From Defluviitaleaceae bacterium (GTDB taxonomy: Bacteria; Bacillota; Clostridia; Lachnospirales; WRAX01): a DNA stretch of 46,613 nt. The stretch is from NCBI GenBank assembly GCA_009779935.1, contig WRAX01000020.1, positions 1 through 46,613 on the forward strand, read 5' to 3'. Below the pieces are notes generated by a model, which was not told the DNA's origin, did no database searches, and was given only the letters and a program-made list of their open reading frames with translations. Of the stretch, positions 1 through 8,073 are shown in pieces. Position numbers and translations under genes: made by a program. Numbering within the stretch: the first letter of the stretch is position 1; each line of letters opens with the position of its first letter.

Positions 1-394
1 AAGGGCAGGTGAACACGGTAAAGGCTTTGCAGTAGTAGCAGATGAAGTAAGAACACTTGCAGGCAGAAGCCAAGCAGCTGCCACAGAAACAACTGCGCTT
101 ATACAGGATAGTATTAGTCGTGTGGAATCGGGCTCCATCATAGCCCAATCCACTGCCGAATCCCTTGATGCCATTGTTTCCAGTGCCGGCGAAGTTTTAA
201 GGATTATCGAGAGTATTTCCGCCGCTTCAACAGAGCAGGCAGAGTCTATTTCTCACATCACCGATGGGCTTGGGCAGATTTCAAGGGTTGTTCAAAACAA
301 CTCCGCCGTTTCCCAGCAAACCGCTGCTGCTGCCGAGGAACTTAGTGCGCAAGCAGAAACCTTGCGCAAATTGGTGGCATATTTTAAGCTGTAA
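1..394 (+). CDS. Methyl-accepting chemotaxis protein, C-terminal end (5' truncated)
   Basis: The reading frame is open from the first bases of the window and ends at a TAA at 392-394. It encodes the cytoplasmic signalling tip and descending arm of a chemoreceptor. The hallmark hairpin segment ([18 protein letters not shown]) lies at the left edge and binds CheA/CheW in known receptors. The remainder is Ala/Glu/Gln-rich coiled coil with candidate methylation sites ([18 protein letters not shown]). The sensor domain and any membrane segments lie outside the window, so ligand and topology are unknown. A strong hairpin terminator follows at once. A GTG at 122 is internal to this frame and is not the start. 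Confidence 0.93.
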   Translation, partial: RAGEHGKGFAVVADEVRTLAGRSQAAATETTALIQDSISRVESGSIIAQSTAESLDAIVSSAGEVLRIIESISAASTEQAESISHITDGLGQISRVVQNNSAVSQQTAAAAEELSAQAETLRKLVAYFKL

Positions 395-399
395 ATATC

Positions 400-430
400 A
401 AACCCCACGAAATCCTTTTCGTGGGGTTTG
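400..430 (+). terminator. Rho-independent terminator after the chemoreceptor gene
   Basis: A stem built from AAACCCCACGAAA and TTTTCGTGGGGTTT with a very short loop begins six bases after the stop codon. A-runs and T-runs on both sides would let it also stop leftward transcription arriving from the mazF side. Confidence 0.85.
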
Positions 431-463
431 ATTCGCTTCCGGTTCCAGCCATTTATTATGTAT

Positions 464-808
464 TCACCCAAGCCCAAAACTTACCCGTAAAGCCCTATCC
501 ACCCTCGCCATAAAGTTTTCATCTAAATGGCAAATCTTCTCCCGAAGGCGTTTTTTGTCCACGGTGCGCACCTGTTCCGCTAAGACGACAGAGTCTTTTA
601 CAAGGGTGTATTTTGTGCAGTCTATCTCAATATGTGTGGGTAGTTTTGCTTTGTTAATTTGGCTGGTTATGGCAGCGCAGATGATGGTTGGACTGTATTT
701 GTTGCCTATGTCATTTTGTACAATCAACACAGGGCGTAAGCCGCCCTGTTCAGACCCCATCACCGGATCCAAATCTGCGTAATACACATCTCCCCGTCTA
801 AATTGCAT
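464..808 (-). CDS. mazF: MazF/PemK-family endoribonuclease toxin (NdoA-like)
   Basis: The 114-residue product is the size of clostridial MazF/NdoA, sequence-specific mRNA interferases that cleave single-stranded RNA. Family hallmarks are the N-terminal [20 protein letters not shown] stretch, the RPVLIVQND strand, and a TSQ-containing strand followed by the hydrophobic segment with VLAEQVRT. The ATG at 806-808 is preferred because GGAGAG sits 9 bases upstream; an in-frame TTG at 823 overlaps that site. No MazE-type antitoxin ORF is adjacent: upstream on the same strand is the GerS-like lipoprotein, although in many clostridia an antitoxin precedes this toxin after alr. Either the antitoxin is elsewhere or the toxin is solitary. 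Confidence 0.92.
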   Translation of the reverse strand: MQFRRGDVYYADLDPVMGSEQGGLRPVLIVQNDIGNKYSPTIICAAITSQINKAKLPTHIEIDCTKYTLVKDSVVLAEQVRTVDKKRLREKICHLDENFMARVDRALRVSFGLG

Positions 809-908
809 GTTTCCACTCTCCAAATAAGCACTGTTACAATATTATTGTCCCAGTATTTAGAATGTTATACCCATCTTATGCGGAAAGTGTAAATATTTTA
901 CAATTAAT

Positions 909-1547
909 TCAAGGTTGTTGTCCTGTTTGGAAAAGGGTATCGTCCATTTGGGGATTGTATTCAAAAACACTGTATACCACCGTTATGCGCTCTGCACCTG
1001 CTTGGTCATAAATTACCATGCGTAGGGGTTGCAGGGTTTCGTTGCACATCCACAGGCGGGCAGTGGATACATATGGGTGCTCCCCGGGTATGGTGGTTTC
1101 CAGTACAGTTGTCAGGGCTTCGTCTATATTGGCAGCGGTTACTGTAACCTCGTTACTGGTGATAAAATTGCGCACAAAGGATGTTAGCAGTATTTCCAGC
1201 CTTTCCGGGGCTTCTTGATTGGTTTGGGACACCCTGCCGCTTAAATTTGGATTAAACTGGGAAATTGTTGTGCCGTCAAAAATAGTTGTGTTGCCCGCCA
1301 CATTGGCCGGAGATGTGACTTCTATACGATATTCCCCCGTGTTGCGGGCATGCTGGGTGGTTTCGTACACATGGCTGTTGTTGTTGGAAATATATGTAAC
1401 TGTGGCTTGTGCGTAAAAACTCTCCATGGCCATCAATTGCCGATGTATGCGCTGGTAGGTGTTGCCATCTACCCGTTCCGCTACGGCACCGCAAGCCGCT
1501 AAGGTAAGCAACCCCAAAATTAGCCCCGCAAGTAAAAACTTTTTCAT
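909..1547 (-). CDS. GerS-like lipoprotein (LolA-fold)
   Basis: The product is a 212-residue secreted lipoprotein. The signal peptide MKKFLLAGLILGLLTLAAC ends in a lipobox Cys at residue 19. The rest is a LolA/LolB-like antiparallel beta protein (YAQATVTYISN, YRIEVTSP, TTIFDGTTISQFNP), the fold of the Clostridioides germination lipoprotein GerS and related outer-envelope carriers. The ATG at 1545-1547 follows GGAGG; upstream in-frame residues are not convincing. In related genomes a GerS homologue sits near alr and mazF, and the mazF gene downstream here fits that order. Role in spore cortex hydrolysis is inferred from family and position only. Confidence 0.66.
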   Translation of the reverse strand: MKKFLLAGLILGLLTLAACGAVAERVDGNTYQRIHRQLMAMESFYAQATVTYISNNNSHVYETTQHARNTGEYRIEVTSPANVAGNTTIFDGTTISQFNPNLSGRVSQTNQEAPERLEILLTSFVRNFITSNEVTVTAANIDEALTTVLETTIPGEHPYVSTARLWMCNETLQPLRMVIYDQAGAERITVVYSVFEYNPQMDDTLFQTGQQP

Positions 1548-1578
1548 AACAAATCCTCCAAAATATTGTTTTGTCCCA

Positions 1579-1953
1579 TTATACGAGCTGTGTTGTAGAT
1601 ATATACTCAAATCCCTCTAAATATGTTAATTTATCAATGCCGGCTTTGTGCAATTTGTGGGCGTACGCCAGGGAAATGTGGCACCTCTCGGCCACGTCTT
1701 CCCAGGTAAGTTTGTGGATGTAGCGATTGGCAAAAACATCCTTCATAACACCCTCGGGAAGGTGATTTATCAGGGTTTTAATTTCCCCTTCCCTTGCTTG
1801 CACTTCCTTTACATCCATATAAAGCCGGTTGATTAGTAACGTGGTGGCCGGTTTGCGTAAACTTAGGGTTTTAATAGCATCCCGCACCGCCTGCACCTGG
1901 TTTTCCAGTGCAAAACCGCTTTTCAAAATATTTGCCACATCTTTTTTGCACAT
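1579..1953 (-). CDS. Phage-type sigma-region-4-like regulator (DUF1492-like)
   Basis: The protein has 124 residues. The N-terminal 60 residues are predicted helical and basic. The C-terminal part (FANRYIHKLTWEDVAERCHISLAYAHKLHKAGIDKL, about residues 76-110) reads as a sigma-70 region 4-type helix-turn-helix. This matches small late-transcription or packaging regulators of clostridial prophages. It is transcribed divergently from the XRE regulator at 2073, with AT-rich repeats between them. No phage structural genes are present, so this looks like a relic or a stand-alone regulatory cassette. The family assignment is by pattern only. Confidence 0.6.
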   Translation of the reverse strand: MCKKDVANILKSGFALENQVQAVRDAIKTLSLRKPATTLLINRLYMDVKEVQAREGEIKTLINHLPEGVMKDVFANRYIHKLTWEDVAERCHISLAYAHKLHKAGIDKLTYLEGFEYISTTQLV

Positions 1954-1989
1954 TCGCTTGCCTCCCCATAATAAAATGTGATATAATAT

Positions 1990-2030
1990 GAATAATACTT
2001 ATATTATTAGATATACTTATATTATACAAT
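1990..2030. promoter_or_regulatory. Candidate operator pair: 13-bp direct repeats between divergent regulators
   Basis: ATACTTATATTAT occurs at 1995-2007 and again, identical, at 2013-2025, an 18-bp period. The repeats lie in an AT-rich stretch between the DUF1492-like gene (leftward) and the XRE gene (rightward). Spaced identical repeats at this position suggest binding sites for the XRE protein, as for ICE/phage repressors. Confidence 0.5.
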
Positions 2031-2072
2031 AATCATATTCGGTTGTCAAGTAAAATTTTGGAGGGGACTTCT

Positions 2073-2417
2073 TTGAACAGAGTAAAAGAGCTTCGTGAAG
2101 AAAAAGGATTAAAGCAGTCTGAACTGGCACAAACACTGGGTGTTAGCCAAGCTACCCTATCCAATTGGGAGCGGGGCGTGCATGACCCTGCCAACGAAAC
2201 CTTGGGGCAGCTTGCCAAACTTTTTGGATGCAGTATTGACTATTTGCTGGGCAATTCCATTGTAAAATACCCCGTGGATGCGGATGGCATGGAGGCTGAC
2301 CAGGTTTTTTACCGCATTGCGCAGGAGGCTAAAATGTCCGGCATTACCGCTAATGATTTGCAGTTGGCGGTGGATTTTTTGAGGAAAGCCAAGGCGAGAG
2401 ATGAAGCAGGAAATTAA
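2073..2417 (+). CDS. XRE-family phage/ICE-type repressor (ImmR-like)
   Basis: The 114-residue product has an N-terminal Cro/C1 helix-turn-helix (residues about 2-60: KELREEKGLKQSELAQTLGVSQATLSNWERG) and a short C-terminal helical tail. The TTG at 2073 is chosen because GGAGGGG lies 5 bases upstream; the open frame extends to 2043 without another good start. The next gene, an ImmA-type peptidase, begins inside this one (2401). In ICEBs1 and its relatives such pairs consist of a repressor and the protease that cleaves it. Predicted to bind the repeats at 1995-2025 and repress itself and the divergent gene. Confidence 0.85.
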   Translation: MNRVKELREEKGLKQSELAQTLGVSQATLSNWERGVHDPANETLGQLAKLFGCSIDYLLGNSIVKYPVDADGMEADQVFYRIAQEAKMSGITANDLQLAVDFLRKAKARDEAGN

Positions 2418-3012
2418 AAAAGGGCAGTTTTTGACAAAAGCCCAATTATACAGGTTGGTATCTGACAAGGCAACCAGCCTTGGTTTTAATTTGCTCGCAT
2501 CAAATTACCGCATAAATGCGTTGGAGCTGGCACATGAAATTTGTTTGGATTTGCAAATTGACATAATCGATTTTAACGAGCCAAAAATTTGCGGAATTTT
2601 GTATCGTGGGCGCAACAACACCACCATCGGGCTAAACGCACGCCGTTCTGCCACCGGCAAAAATTTTGACTGTATGCACGAGCTTATACACTATATGTTT
2701 CATGAAAAAGATTATTATATGTGTAGAAGCGATGCGGAAGACCATATGGAATGGCAGGCAAATGAGGGTGCTGCCCAGTTTCTTGTGCCTTATCAAAGTT
2801 TTATACCCAATTATTGCAGGCTGCATGACCGGTTTTACATGCAAACCAAGCCGGAAAGAGCCTATCAAGCCTTAATTTTACACCTTTCCCAGCAATATGC
2901 GGTGGGTGAATTGGTTATACAATATCGCCTTAACCAGCTGTCCTCCGAAATCGTCCAATACTTAGATGGTGTGGCTGTGGAGGATATAGAGATTATTTCC
3001 AAGCAAAAGTAG
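2401..3012 (+). CDS. ImmA/IrrE-family metallopeptidase
   Basis: The protein has 203 residues with a zinc-peptidase HExxH motif (HELIH at residues 93-97) followed by a downstream Glu-containing helix (EWQANEGAAQFLVP) that fits the third ligand of the ImmA/IrrE (DUF955) family. These are anti-repressor proteases that cleave XRE repressors. The start codon lies 17 bases inside the upstream repressor gene, so the two are translationally coupled. No integrase or conjugation genes follow directly; the next gene is an unrelated oxidoreductase. Confidence 0.88.
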   Translation: MKQEIKKGQFLTKAQLYRLVSDKATSLGFNLLASNYRINALELAHEICLDLQIDIIDFNEPKICGILYRGRNNTTIGLNARRSATGKNFDCMHELIHYMFHEKDYYMCRSDAEDHMEWQANEGAAQFLVPYQSFIPNYCRLHDRFYMQTKPERAYQALILHLSQQYAVGELVIQYRLNQLSSEIVQYLDGVAVEDIEIISKQK

Positions 3013-3031
3013 GTGTTGGGGGTATCCTTAA

Positions 3032-3748
3032 ATGAAATTCCAAAACAAAGTTGCCGTGATTACAGGCGGCGCAAAAGGTATAGGCAAAACCATCGCCGAA
3101 GAATTTAAGAAAAACGGTGCGACGGTCTGCATAATCGATATTAAAGAAAATGATTATTTTGTCGGATGCCTTAGCAATCCGAAGGATTTGGAGAAATTTG
3201 TAGCAAAAGTAGTTAGGGATTATGGTAGGGTTGATTTTTTGATAAACAACGCACCCCCTTTTTCTTGCGGTATCGATTCCGCTTCTTGGGGTGATTTTAA
3301 CCATGCACTGAAAATTGGAATTTCTGCACCCTTTTACCTGACAAAACTGCTTATGCCACACTTTGCCCCAAACGCCGCCATAGTGAACATTTCATCAACC
3401 CGAAGCATTATGAGCCAACCACAAACCGAAAGTTACACAGCGGCCAAGGGCGGCATATCAGCATTAACCCATGCCTTGGCAGTTAGCTTTTCGGGAAAGG
3501 TGCGGGTTAACGCCATTTCGCCCGGCTGGATAGACACAACATGTGCAGAGCATGAAGGCGTTGATGCGGTGCAACATCCTGCCGGCAGGATTGGAAACCC
3601 ATTGGACATAGCAAATATGGTGCTGTTTCTTTGCTCTGAAAAAGCAGGGTTTATAACGGGGCAAGATATTGTAATTGATGGCGGCATGACACGGCAGATG
3701 ATATATTCCGGTGATAATGGTTGGTTGTTGGATGGGGCCAAGAAGTAA
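3032..3748 (+). CDS. Short-chain dehydrogenase/reductase (SDR)
   Basis: The 238-residue product is a classical SDR: a cofactor motif TGGAKGIG near residue 12, the NNAP motif (residue about 73), a catalytic Ser in VNISSTRS, YTAAKGG carrying the Tyr/Lys pair, and a C-terminal ITGQDIVIDGGMTR typical of FabG-like enzymes. It is shorter than most FabG proteins because the segment after the first beta-alpha unit is compact. Substrate cannot be read from sequence. Its stop codon is followed directly by a 70-bp palindromic repeat shared with another site in the window. Confidence 0.9.
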   Translation: MKFQNKVAVITGGAKGIGKTIAEEFKKNGATVCIIDIKENDYFVGCLSNPKDLEKFVAKVVRDYGRVDFLINNAPPFSCGIDSASWGDFNHALKIGISAPFYLTKLLMPHFAPNAAIVNISSTRSIMSQPQTESYTAAKGGISALTHALAVSFSGKVRVNAISPGWIDTTCAEHEGVDAVQHPAGRIGNPLDIANMVLFLCSEKAGFITGQDIVIDGGMTRQMIYSGDNGWLLDGAKK

Positions 3749-3749
3749 T

Positions 3750-3820
3750 GTAGGGCAAGATGGGTAAAAAGTAGCAAGGGTGGGACAGTCGGCTTTTGCC
3801 TGCGTTATCCCCACCCTACA
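3750..3820 (+). repeat. REP-like palindromic element, copy 1
   Basis: The segment starts GTAGGG and ends CCCTAC. It contains the core GGGTGGGACAGTCGGC and TTGCCTGCGTT. A related copy lies in reverse orientation at 28567-28624. Here its right end supplies the TAG stop of etfA (3816-3818). Confidence 0.7.
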
Positions 3821-4787
3821 ATTTTGCAATTAGTTTTGGAATTATTATGCGTGCATCTCCAACTATACCAAGGTCTGCCACGCCGAAGATCGGTGCTTCC
3901 GGGTCTTTGTTTACGGCTATTATTAGGGCGGCATCTTCCATGCCTGCCGTGTGTTGCACTGCACCTGATATGCCGCAGGCAAAATATACATCGGGGCGCA
4001 CAGTTTTGCCCGTTTGGCCCACTTGCATGTCCTTGTGGGCAAAGCCTGCATCCACAGCGGTGCGGGATGCGGCAACTTCGCCACCAAGGGCTTTTGCCAG
4101 TTGTTTTAACGGCTCAAAATCACCACCCATGCCACGCCCGCCGGCCACAAGCACATTGGCTCCGGTAATGTCTTTGGTGGTTTTTTCCACCATCACCGTT
4201 TCAAGAATTTCCACATTAGCATCACTTGGTGCAAATTCCACATTAAGGCGAATTATCTCACCTATGCGCTTTTCGGCTTCCAGTGCAACCATCACCCCAG
4301 GGCGCACCGTTGCCATTTGCGGCCTGTGGTTTGGGCACACAATAGTTGCCATAATATTGCCGCCAAAGGCTGGGCGGGTCATTAGCAGCTCTTTGCCGTC
4401 CTCGCCAATTTCTAGGGTGGTGCAATCCGCCGTCAAACCTGTTTTAACCCGCGCAGCAACCCTTGGGGCAAGGTCACGACCGATAGAGCTTGCCCCAACC
4501 AGCACAATATCAGGATTTTCGTTTTTAATAGCGTAGGTGGCGGCTTTTGTATATGGCTCGGTCATAAAATCCCTTAAAATTGGGTCATCCACATATACAA
4601 CCTTATCCGCACCGTGCTCCACCAAAGTTTGGGCAAGCCCTTCAATTTCATGTCCCATTAACAGGGCTACCACATCTTCCCCGGTAGTTTCTGCCAGCCG
4701 GCGTGCCTTTCCGATAAGCTCCAAGGACACCTTTTGCAACTTACCATCCACCTGCTCACAAATAACTAAAATATTTTTTGTAATCAT
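3816..4787 (-). CDS. etfA: Electron transfer flavoprotein, alpha subunit
   Basis: The protein is 323 residues, normal for EtfA. The N-terminal domain is the Etf alpha/beta fold. The C-terminal FAD domain carries VAGGRGMGG, the ASRTAVDAGF loop, VGQTGKTVRPDVYFACGISGAVQH and the INKDP-like AVNKDPEAPIF motif. It lacks an N-terminal ferredoxin extension, so this is the short type. It overlaps etfB by 4 bases (ATGA) and sits with a Bcd-type dehydrogenase upstream. In Clostridia, Bcd/EtfAB reduces crotonyl-CoA with NADH while reducing ferredoxin (electron bifurcation). The stop codon falls in the REP-like repeat. Confidence 0.96.
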   Translation of the reverse strand: MITKNILVICEQVDGKLQKVSLELIGKARRLAETTGEDVVALLMGHEIEGLAQTLVEHGADKVVYVDDPILRDFMTEPYTKAATYAIKNENPDIVLVGASSIGRDLAPRVAARVKTGLTADCTTLEIGEDGKELLMTRPAFGGNIMATIVCPNHRPQMATVRPGVMVALEAEKRIGEIIRLNVEFAPSDANVEILETVMVEKTTKDITGANVLVAGGRGMGGDFEPLKQLAKALGGEVAASRTAVDAGFAHKDMQVGQTGKTVRPDVYFACGISGAVQHTAGMEDAALIIAVNKDPEAPIFGVADLGIVGDARIIIPKLIAKL

Positions 4788-5578
4788 ATAACAAAATGCT
4801 CCTTTAATTTATTGATGATGATTTCAACAGCTTCATCATCACTAACTTGGTGGGTGGTGCCCTGCCCTTTAACCTGCTTTGGGAAGGATTTGCGCACTTG
4901 TGTCGGAGAACCTTTTAAGCCAACATCTTCCAAGGTCACAAAGTCCTGTAAATCTTCAAAAGTAATGGTTTTTACGGTTTTTATGTCATGGGCATCCACC
5001 ACGCCGCCCACTGTCATATATCTGGGTCGGTTAAGGGTGGAAAGTGCCGTGACCACGCAGGGCATGTTAATTTTAATGCGCTGATACCTATCCTCAAACT
5101 GCCTTTGGACGATTAGGGCATTTTCGCCGTCAACCTTTTGTATGTGCTGGGCATAGGTAACCTGCGGAAGACCTAAATGTTCCGCAATTTGCGGCCCTAC
5201 CTGTGCCGTGTCCCCGTCAATGGCTTGGCGGCCGGCAATTATCAAGTCGCCGCCGATTTTTTTAATGGCAGCGGCAAGGGTTTTGGATGTCGCCCATGTA
5301 TCCGCCCCGCCAAAGGCACGATCGCTTATCAAATACGCCTCGTCACAACCCATTGCAAGCCCCTCCCGCAGGGCAACTTCCGCTTGGGGCGGCCCCATGC
5401 TTACAAGGGTTATGTGCCAGCCATAATTGTCTTTTAGCTCCAAGGCAGCTTCAATACCACACAGGTCGTCAGGGTTTATAATGCTGGGCACACCCTCACG
5501 TATTAGTGTGCCTGTTTTGGGGTCAAGCCGCACTTCGTTGGTGTTGGGCACTTGTTTTACACAAACTATTATTTTCAT
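4784..5578 (-). CDS. etfB: Electron transfer flavoprotein, beta subunit
   Basis: The 264-residue EtfB has the characteristic start MKIIVCVKQVPNTNEVRLDP, the GIEAALELKD and TLVSMGPPQAE segments, the signature AGRQAIDGDTAQVGPQIAEHLGLPQVTYA, and a C-terminal arm reaching toward EtfA. Members with the VKQVPNT start and the DGDTAQVGP loop include NADH-bifurcating EtfB, which fits partnership with the Bcd gene at 5821. GGAGGCACC lies just upstream of the ATG. A 242-base gap holding a dead HAD gene separates it from bcd. Confidence 0.96.
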   Translation of the reverse strand: MKIIVCVKQVPNTNEVRLDPKTGTLIREGVPSIINPDDLCGIEAALELKDNYGWHITLVSMGPPQAEVALREGLAMGCDEAYLISDRAFGGADTWATSKTLAAAIKKIGGDLIIAGRQAIDGDTAQVGPQIAEHLGLPQVTYAQHIQKVDGENALIVQRQFEDRYQRIKINMPCVVTALSTLNRPRYMTVGGVVDAHDIKTVKTITFEDLQDFVTLEDVGLKGSPTQVRKSFPKQVKGQGTTHQVSDDEAVEIIINKLKEHFVI

Positions 5579-5639
5579 TTGGTGCCTCCTGCTGCTGTAA
5601 TATGTTTTCTGTTATCCATTTCAATCAGTGAATTACTTC

Positions 5640-5820
5640 ACCACGAAGCTCAATGGAACATCGAGATTTCGTGGCTCGTATTTATACCAAGGTAGGCGGC
5701 AATAGCAATTTTAATGCGCCCCGGGCATTGCTCCAATACCTTTAGCGTGCTGTCGGATATGGTTTTGTCCAACCTTAGCAGTGTGCCTTATAAATCAAAT
5801 ACAATCACTTTAATATTCAT
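5640..5820 (-). pseudogene. HAD-family hydrolase remnant (Cof-like), N-terminal part only
   Basis: Reading left from the ATG at 5818-5820 gives MNIKVIVFDL, a stop, GTLLRLDKTISDSTLKVLEQ and then IKIAIAA. This is the first ~40 residues of a Cof-type HAD phosphatase, with a TAA exactly where the second Asp of DxDGT should be. A second stop follows within about 20 residues. The ATG abuts the bcd stop codon. A hairpin with arms CCACGAAGCTC and GAGATTTCGTGG (5641-5674) closes the remnant. It is non-functional and now forms the bcd-etfB spacer. Confidence 0.72.
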
Positions 5821-6963
5821 TTAATTTACCTTCATGCCGGCGGCAATAACCATTTTTTGCACTTCGCTTGTGCCTTCGTATAGTTCGGTAATCTTAGCAT
5901 CCCGCATCATGCGCTCTATTGGGTATTCACGGATATATCCATAGCCGCCATGCAGTTGCAAACAACGGCACGTAACATCACTTGCCACTTCCGAGGCAAA
6001 AAGCTTTGCCATTGCCGCTTCGCTTGTATATTTTGCACCCGTATCCTTTAAGTATGCGGCACGGTAGGTTAGCAGGCGGGCAGCATCAACTTTTGTTTGC
6101 ATGTCTGCCAGCTCAAACTGGGTGTTTTGGAACTGACTTATACGCTTGCCAAACTGCTTGCGCTCCCGCACATAAGCCACGGTGGTATCAATTGCGCCTT
6201 GGGCGATGCCAAGGGCTTGGGCGGCAATGCCAATGCGCCCACCATCCAGCGTTTGCATGGCAACCTTAAAGCCCTGCCCTTCTTTGCCCAACAAATTTTC
6301 TTTGGGGATTATGCAGTTTTCCATAATAAGCTCGCAGGTTAGCGAGCCACGTATGCCCATTTTCGCCTCTTTTTTGCCAATGGAAAAGCCGGGCATGTCC
6401 TTTTCAACAATAAATACGGATAGGCCCCTTGTGCCTTGGCTTTTATCCGTCATAGCAATAATTATATATACATGGGCGGCATCGGCGTTGGTGATGAAGA
6501 TTTTTGTGCCATTAAGGATGTAATTATCCCCATCAGGCACAGCTTTGGTTTGTTGCCCTGCCGCATCTGTACCGGCACCGGCTTCTGTCAGCCCAAAAGC
6601 CCCGAGCCACTCCCCACTTGCAAGTTTTGGTAGGTATTTCGTCTTTTGCTCTGCCGTGCCCCATGCGTAAATGGGCTCCACGCACAAGCTGGTGTGGGCG
6701 GATACGATAACCCCTGTGGTGGCACATACTTTGGACATTTCTTCCACACACATGGCGTAGGCAAGGTTGTCCGCCCCTTGCCCGCCAAGCCCCTTGGGAT
6801 AAGGGATACCCAGCATCCCCGTTTTTCCCAACTTTTCCACAGTTTCGTAGGGAAAACGTTCTTTTTCATCCACATCCCCGGCTATGGGGGCAACTTCTTT
6901 TTCCACAAAACTTCGGAACAGTTGCTGCATTAACAAATGTTTTTTTGATAAGCTAAAATCCAT
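5821..6963 (-). CDS. bcd: Acyl-CoA dehydrogenase, butyryl-CoA dehydrogenase type
   Basis: The product has 380 residues, standard for short-chain acyl-CoA dehydrogenases. Visible features are the FGLTEAGAGTDAAGQQT flavin-binding loop, GSLTCELIMENC, the region DGGRIGIAAQALGIAQGA, QLHGGYGYIREYPIERMMRDAKI, and the catalytic Glu in ITELYEGTSE near the C-terminus. It lies upstream of etfB-etfA on the same strand, so a Bcd/Etf complex is the natural reading. In this organism it would reduce crotonyl-CoA formed from the lysine-derived 3-aminobutyryl-CoA made by the 26-31 kb genes. GGAGG precedes the ATG. Confidence 0.95.
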   Translation of the reverse strand: MDFSLSKKHLLMQQLFRSFVEKEVAPIAGDVDEKERFPYETVEKLGKTGMLGIPYPKGLGGQGADNLAYAMCVEEMSKVCATTGVIVSAHTSLCVEPIYAWGTAEQKTKYLPKLASGEWLGAFGLTEAGAGTDAAGQQTKAVPDGDNYILNGTKIFITNADAAHVYIIIAMTDKSQGTRGLSVFIVEKDMPGFSIGKKEAKMGIRGSLTCELIMENCIIPKENLLGKEGQGFKVAMQTLDGGRIGIAAQALGIAQGAIDTTVAYVRERKQFGKRISQFQNTQFELADMQTKVDAARLLTYRAAYLKDTGAKYTSEAAMAKLFASEVASDVTCRCLQLHGGYGYIREYPIERMMRDAKITELYEGTSEVQKMVIAAGMKVN

Positions 6964-6983
6964 ATCTTCCTCCTAATACGGGA

Positions 6984-8036
6984 TTAGTCACGCCGCAGGC
7001 TGGTGTTTCGGAATATAGAGAGCATAATTTCGATAGATTCGCCGAAGGGGGCAAAAAGCTCACCGGCGTTTTCTGTTTCTGTGACATGTGTATGGGTTCC
7101 GTCAAAAAAAGTTGAAACAGCTGAGCCATCAGTTCTAAAAAGCGTACCATTTGTCCTGCGCCCATCATTTTCATCAAAAAGCCCCACAAACACAGTACCG
7201 TCAGCACTTCTTTGGATGCCTTCTGTCATATGCCCTGTCACAGGATGAAAGGTTCCGATTTCAAGGCGGCCAATATTAAATAGCCTTGCACCAATTAAAA
7301 ACATGCCTGTTTCCGGGCAAAAAACCCCATCAGCCACCCATTGGTAGGGCATGTATGCAAACCCTTCTTGAAAACTCCCGGTTTCGCTGTTAAAAATCCC
7401 CCTAAGGGTAATGCCGTTTCGTTCCAATTCTGCGTAGAAAAGGGGCAGGGCAGCAATTTCATATAGCTGCCAGATGGTGATAATGCTGTCTTCTCGGGTA
7501 TATATGCCTAATGGGTCAAACATATTATTACCCACACCGCCCATAATATTGCCTGCCTGCATTTTGCCAACTGCTTCCAATGCCCAAGGGGAAATTGCAC
7601 CATTGTCGGAAAACCTTGGGGGTGATGCCGAAAAGTTCCAACCCAAAACAAGGGGTGTTAAGTGTGATAGTACAACAGCGGCTTGCTCACGGGTTAAGGG
7701 GTTGTCCGGGGCAAAGTTGCCCTCGCCCACACCTGATACTACACCGATGTAGCTTGCTTTTTGCACATTTATATCATTGGTGTCGTTAAAGGCTATGCGC
7801 CCTGCAATTTCCCTATTATTTATGGTTTCGTACAACGCAACGGCAAGGGCGGCAAATTCTGCCCTTGTGGTGGGTTGTTGGTAGTTTGATTGTAAGTTTT
7901 GCGGCACAAGGCCTGCATTGGCTGCCAATTCTACAAACTCCGCCGCCCAGTTTGATGGTGCAGCAACAATGGTTAATGAAGTAACTAAAAAAGACACCAA
8001 AAGCACTAAAAGTGCGGTTGTGATGCGTTTAATCAT
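6984..8036 (-). CDS. S-layer homology domain protein
   Basis: The 350-residue protein begins with a signal peptide (MIKRITTALLVLLVSFLVTSLTIVAA). Three SLH modules follow between about residues 28 and 200 (TTRAEFAALAVALY; NPLTREQAAVVLSHL; DPLGIYTREDSIITIWQLY), which bind pyruvylated wall polymer. The C-terminal 140 residues hold irregular repeats such as GIFNSETGSFQEGF, GTFHPVTGHMTEGI and GLFDENDGRRTNGT, about 20-35 residues apart, of a simple beta-repeat type. The function of that part is not recognised. It is encoded only 20 bases upstream of bcd in the same orientation. Confidence 0.85.
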   Translation of the reverse strand: MIKRITTALLVLLVSFLVTSLTIVAAPSNWAAEFVELAANAGLVPQNLQSNYQQPTTRAEFAALAVALYETINNREIAGRIAFNDTNDINVQKASYIGVVSGVGEGNFAPDNPLTREQAAVVLSHLTPLVLGWNFSASPPRFSDNGAISPWALEAVGKMQAGNIMGGVGNNMFDPLGIYTREDSIITIWQLYEIAALPLFYAELERNGITLRGIFNSETGSFQEGFAYMPYQWVADGVFCPETGMFLIGARLFNIGRLEIGTFHPVTGHMTEGIQRSADGTVFVGLFDENDGRRTNGTLFRTDGSAVSTFFDGTHTHVTETENAGELFAPFGESIEIMLSIFRNTSLRRD

Positions 8037-8073
8037 AATGACCCTCCCATATTGCGACGTATAATATGTGCTA

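Noticed and set aside
3796-4536. Long rightward open frame (246 codons) opposite etfA
   Set aside because: It is antisense to a clear etfA, has low-complexity Ser/Ala/Pro composition and no binding site; a frame shadow caused by codon bias.
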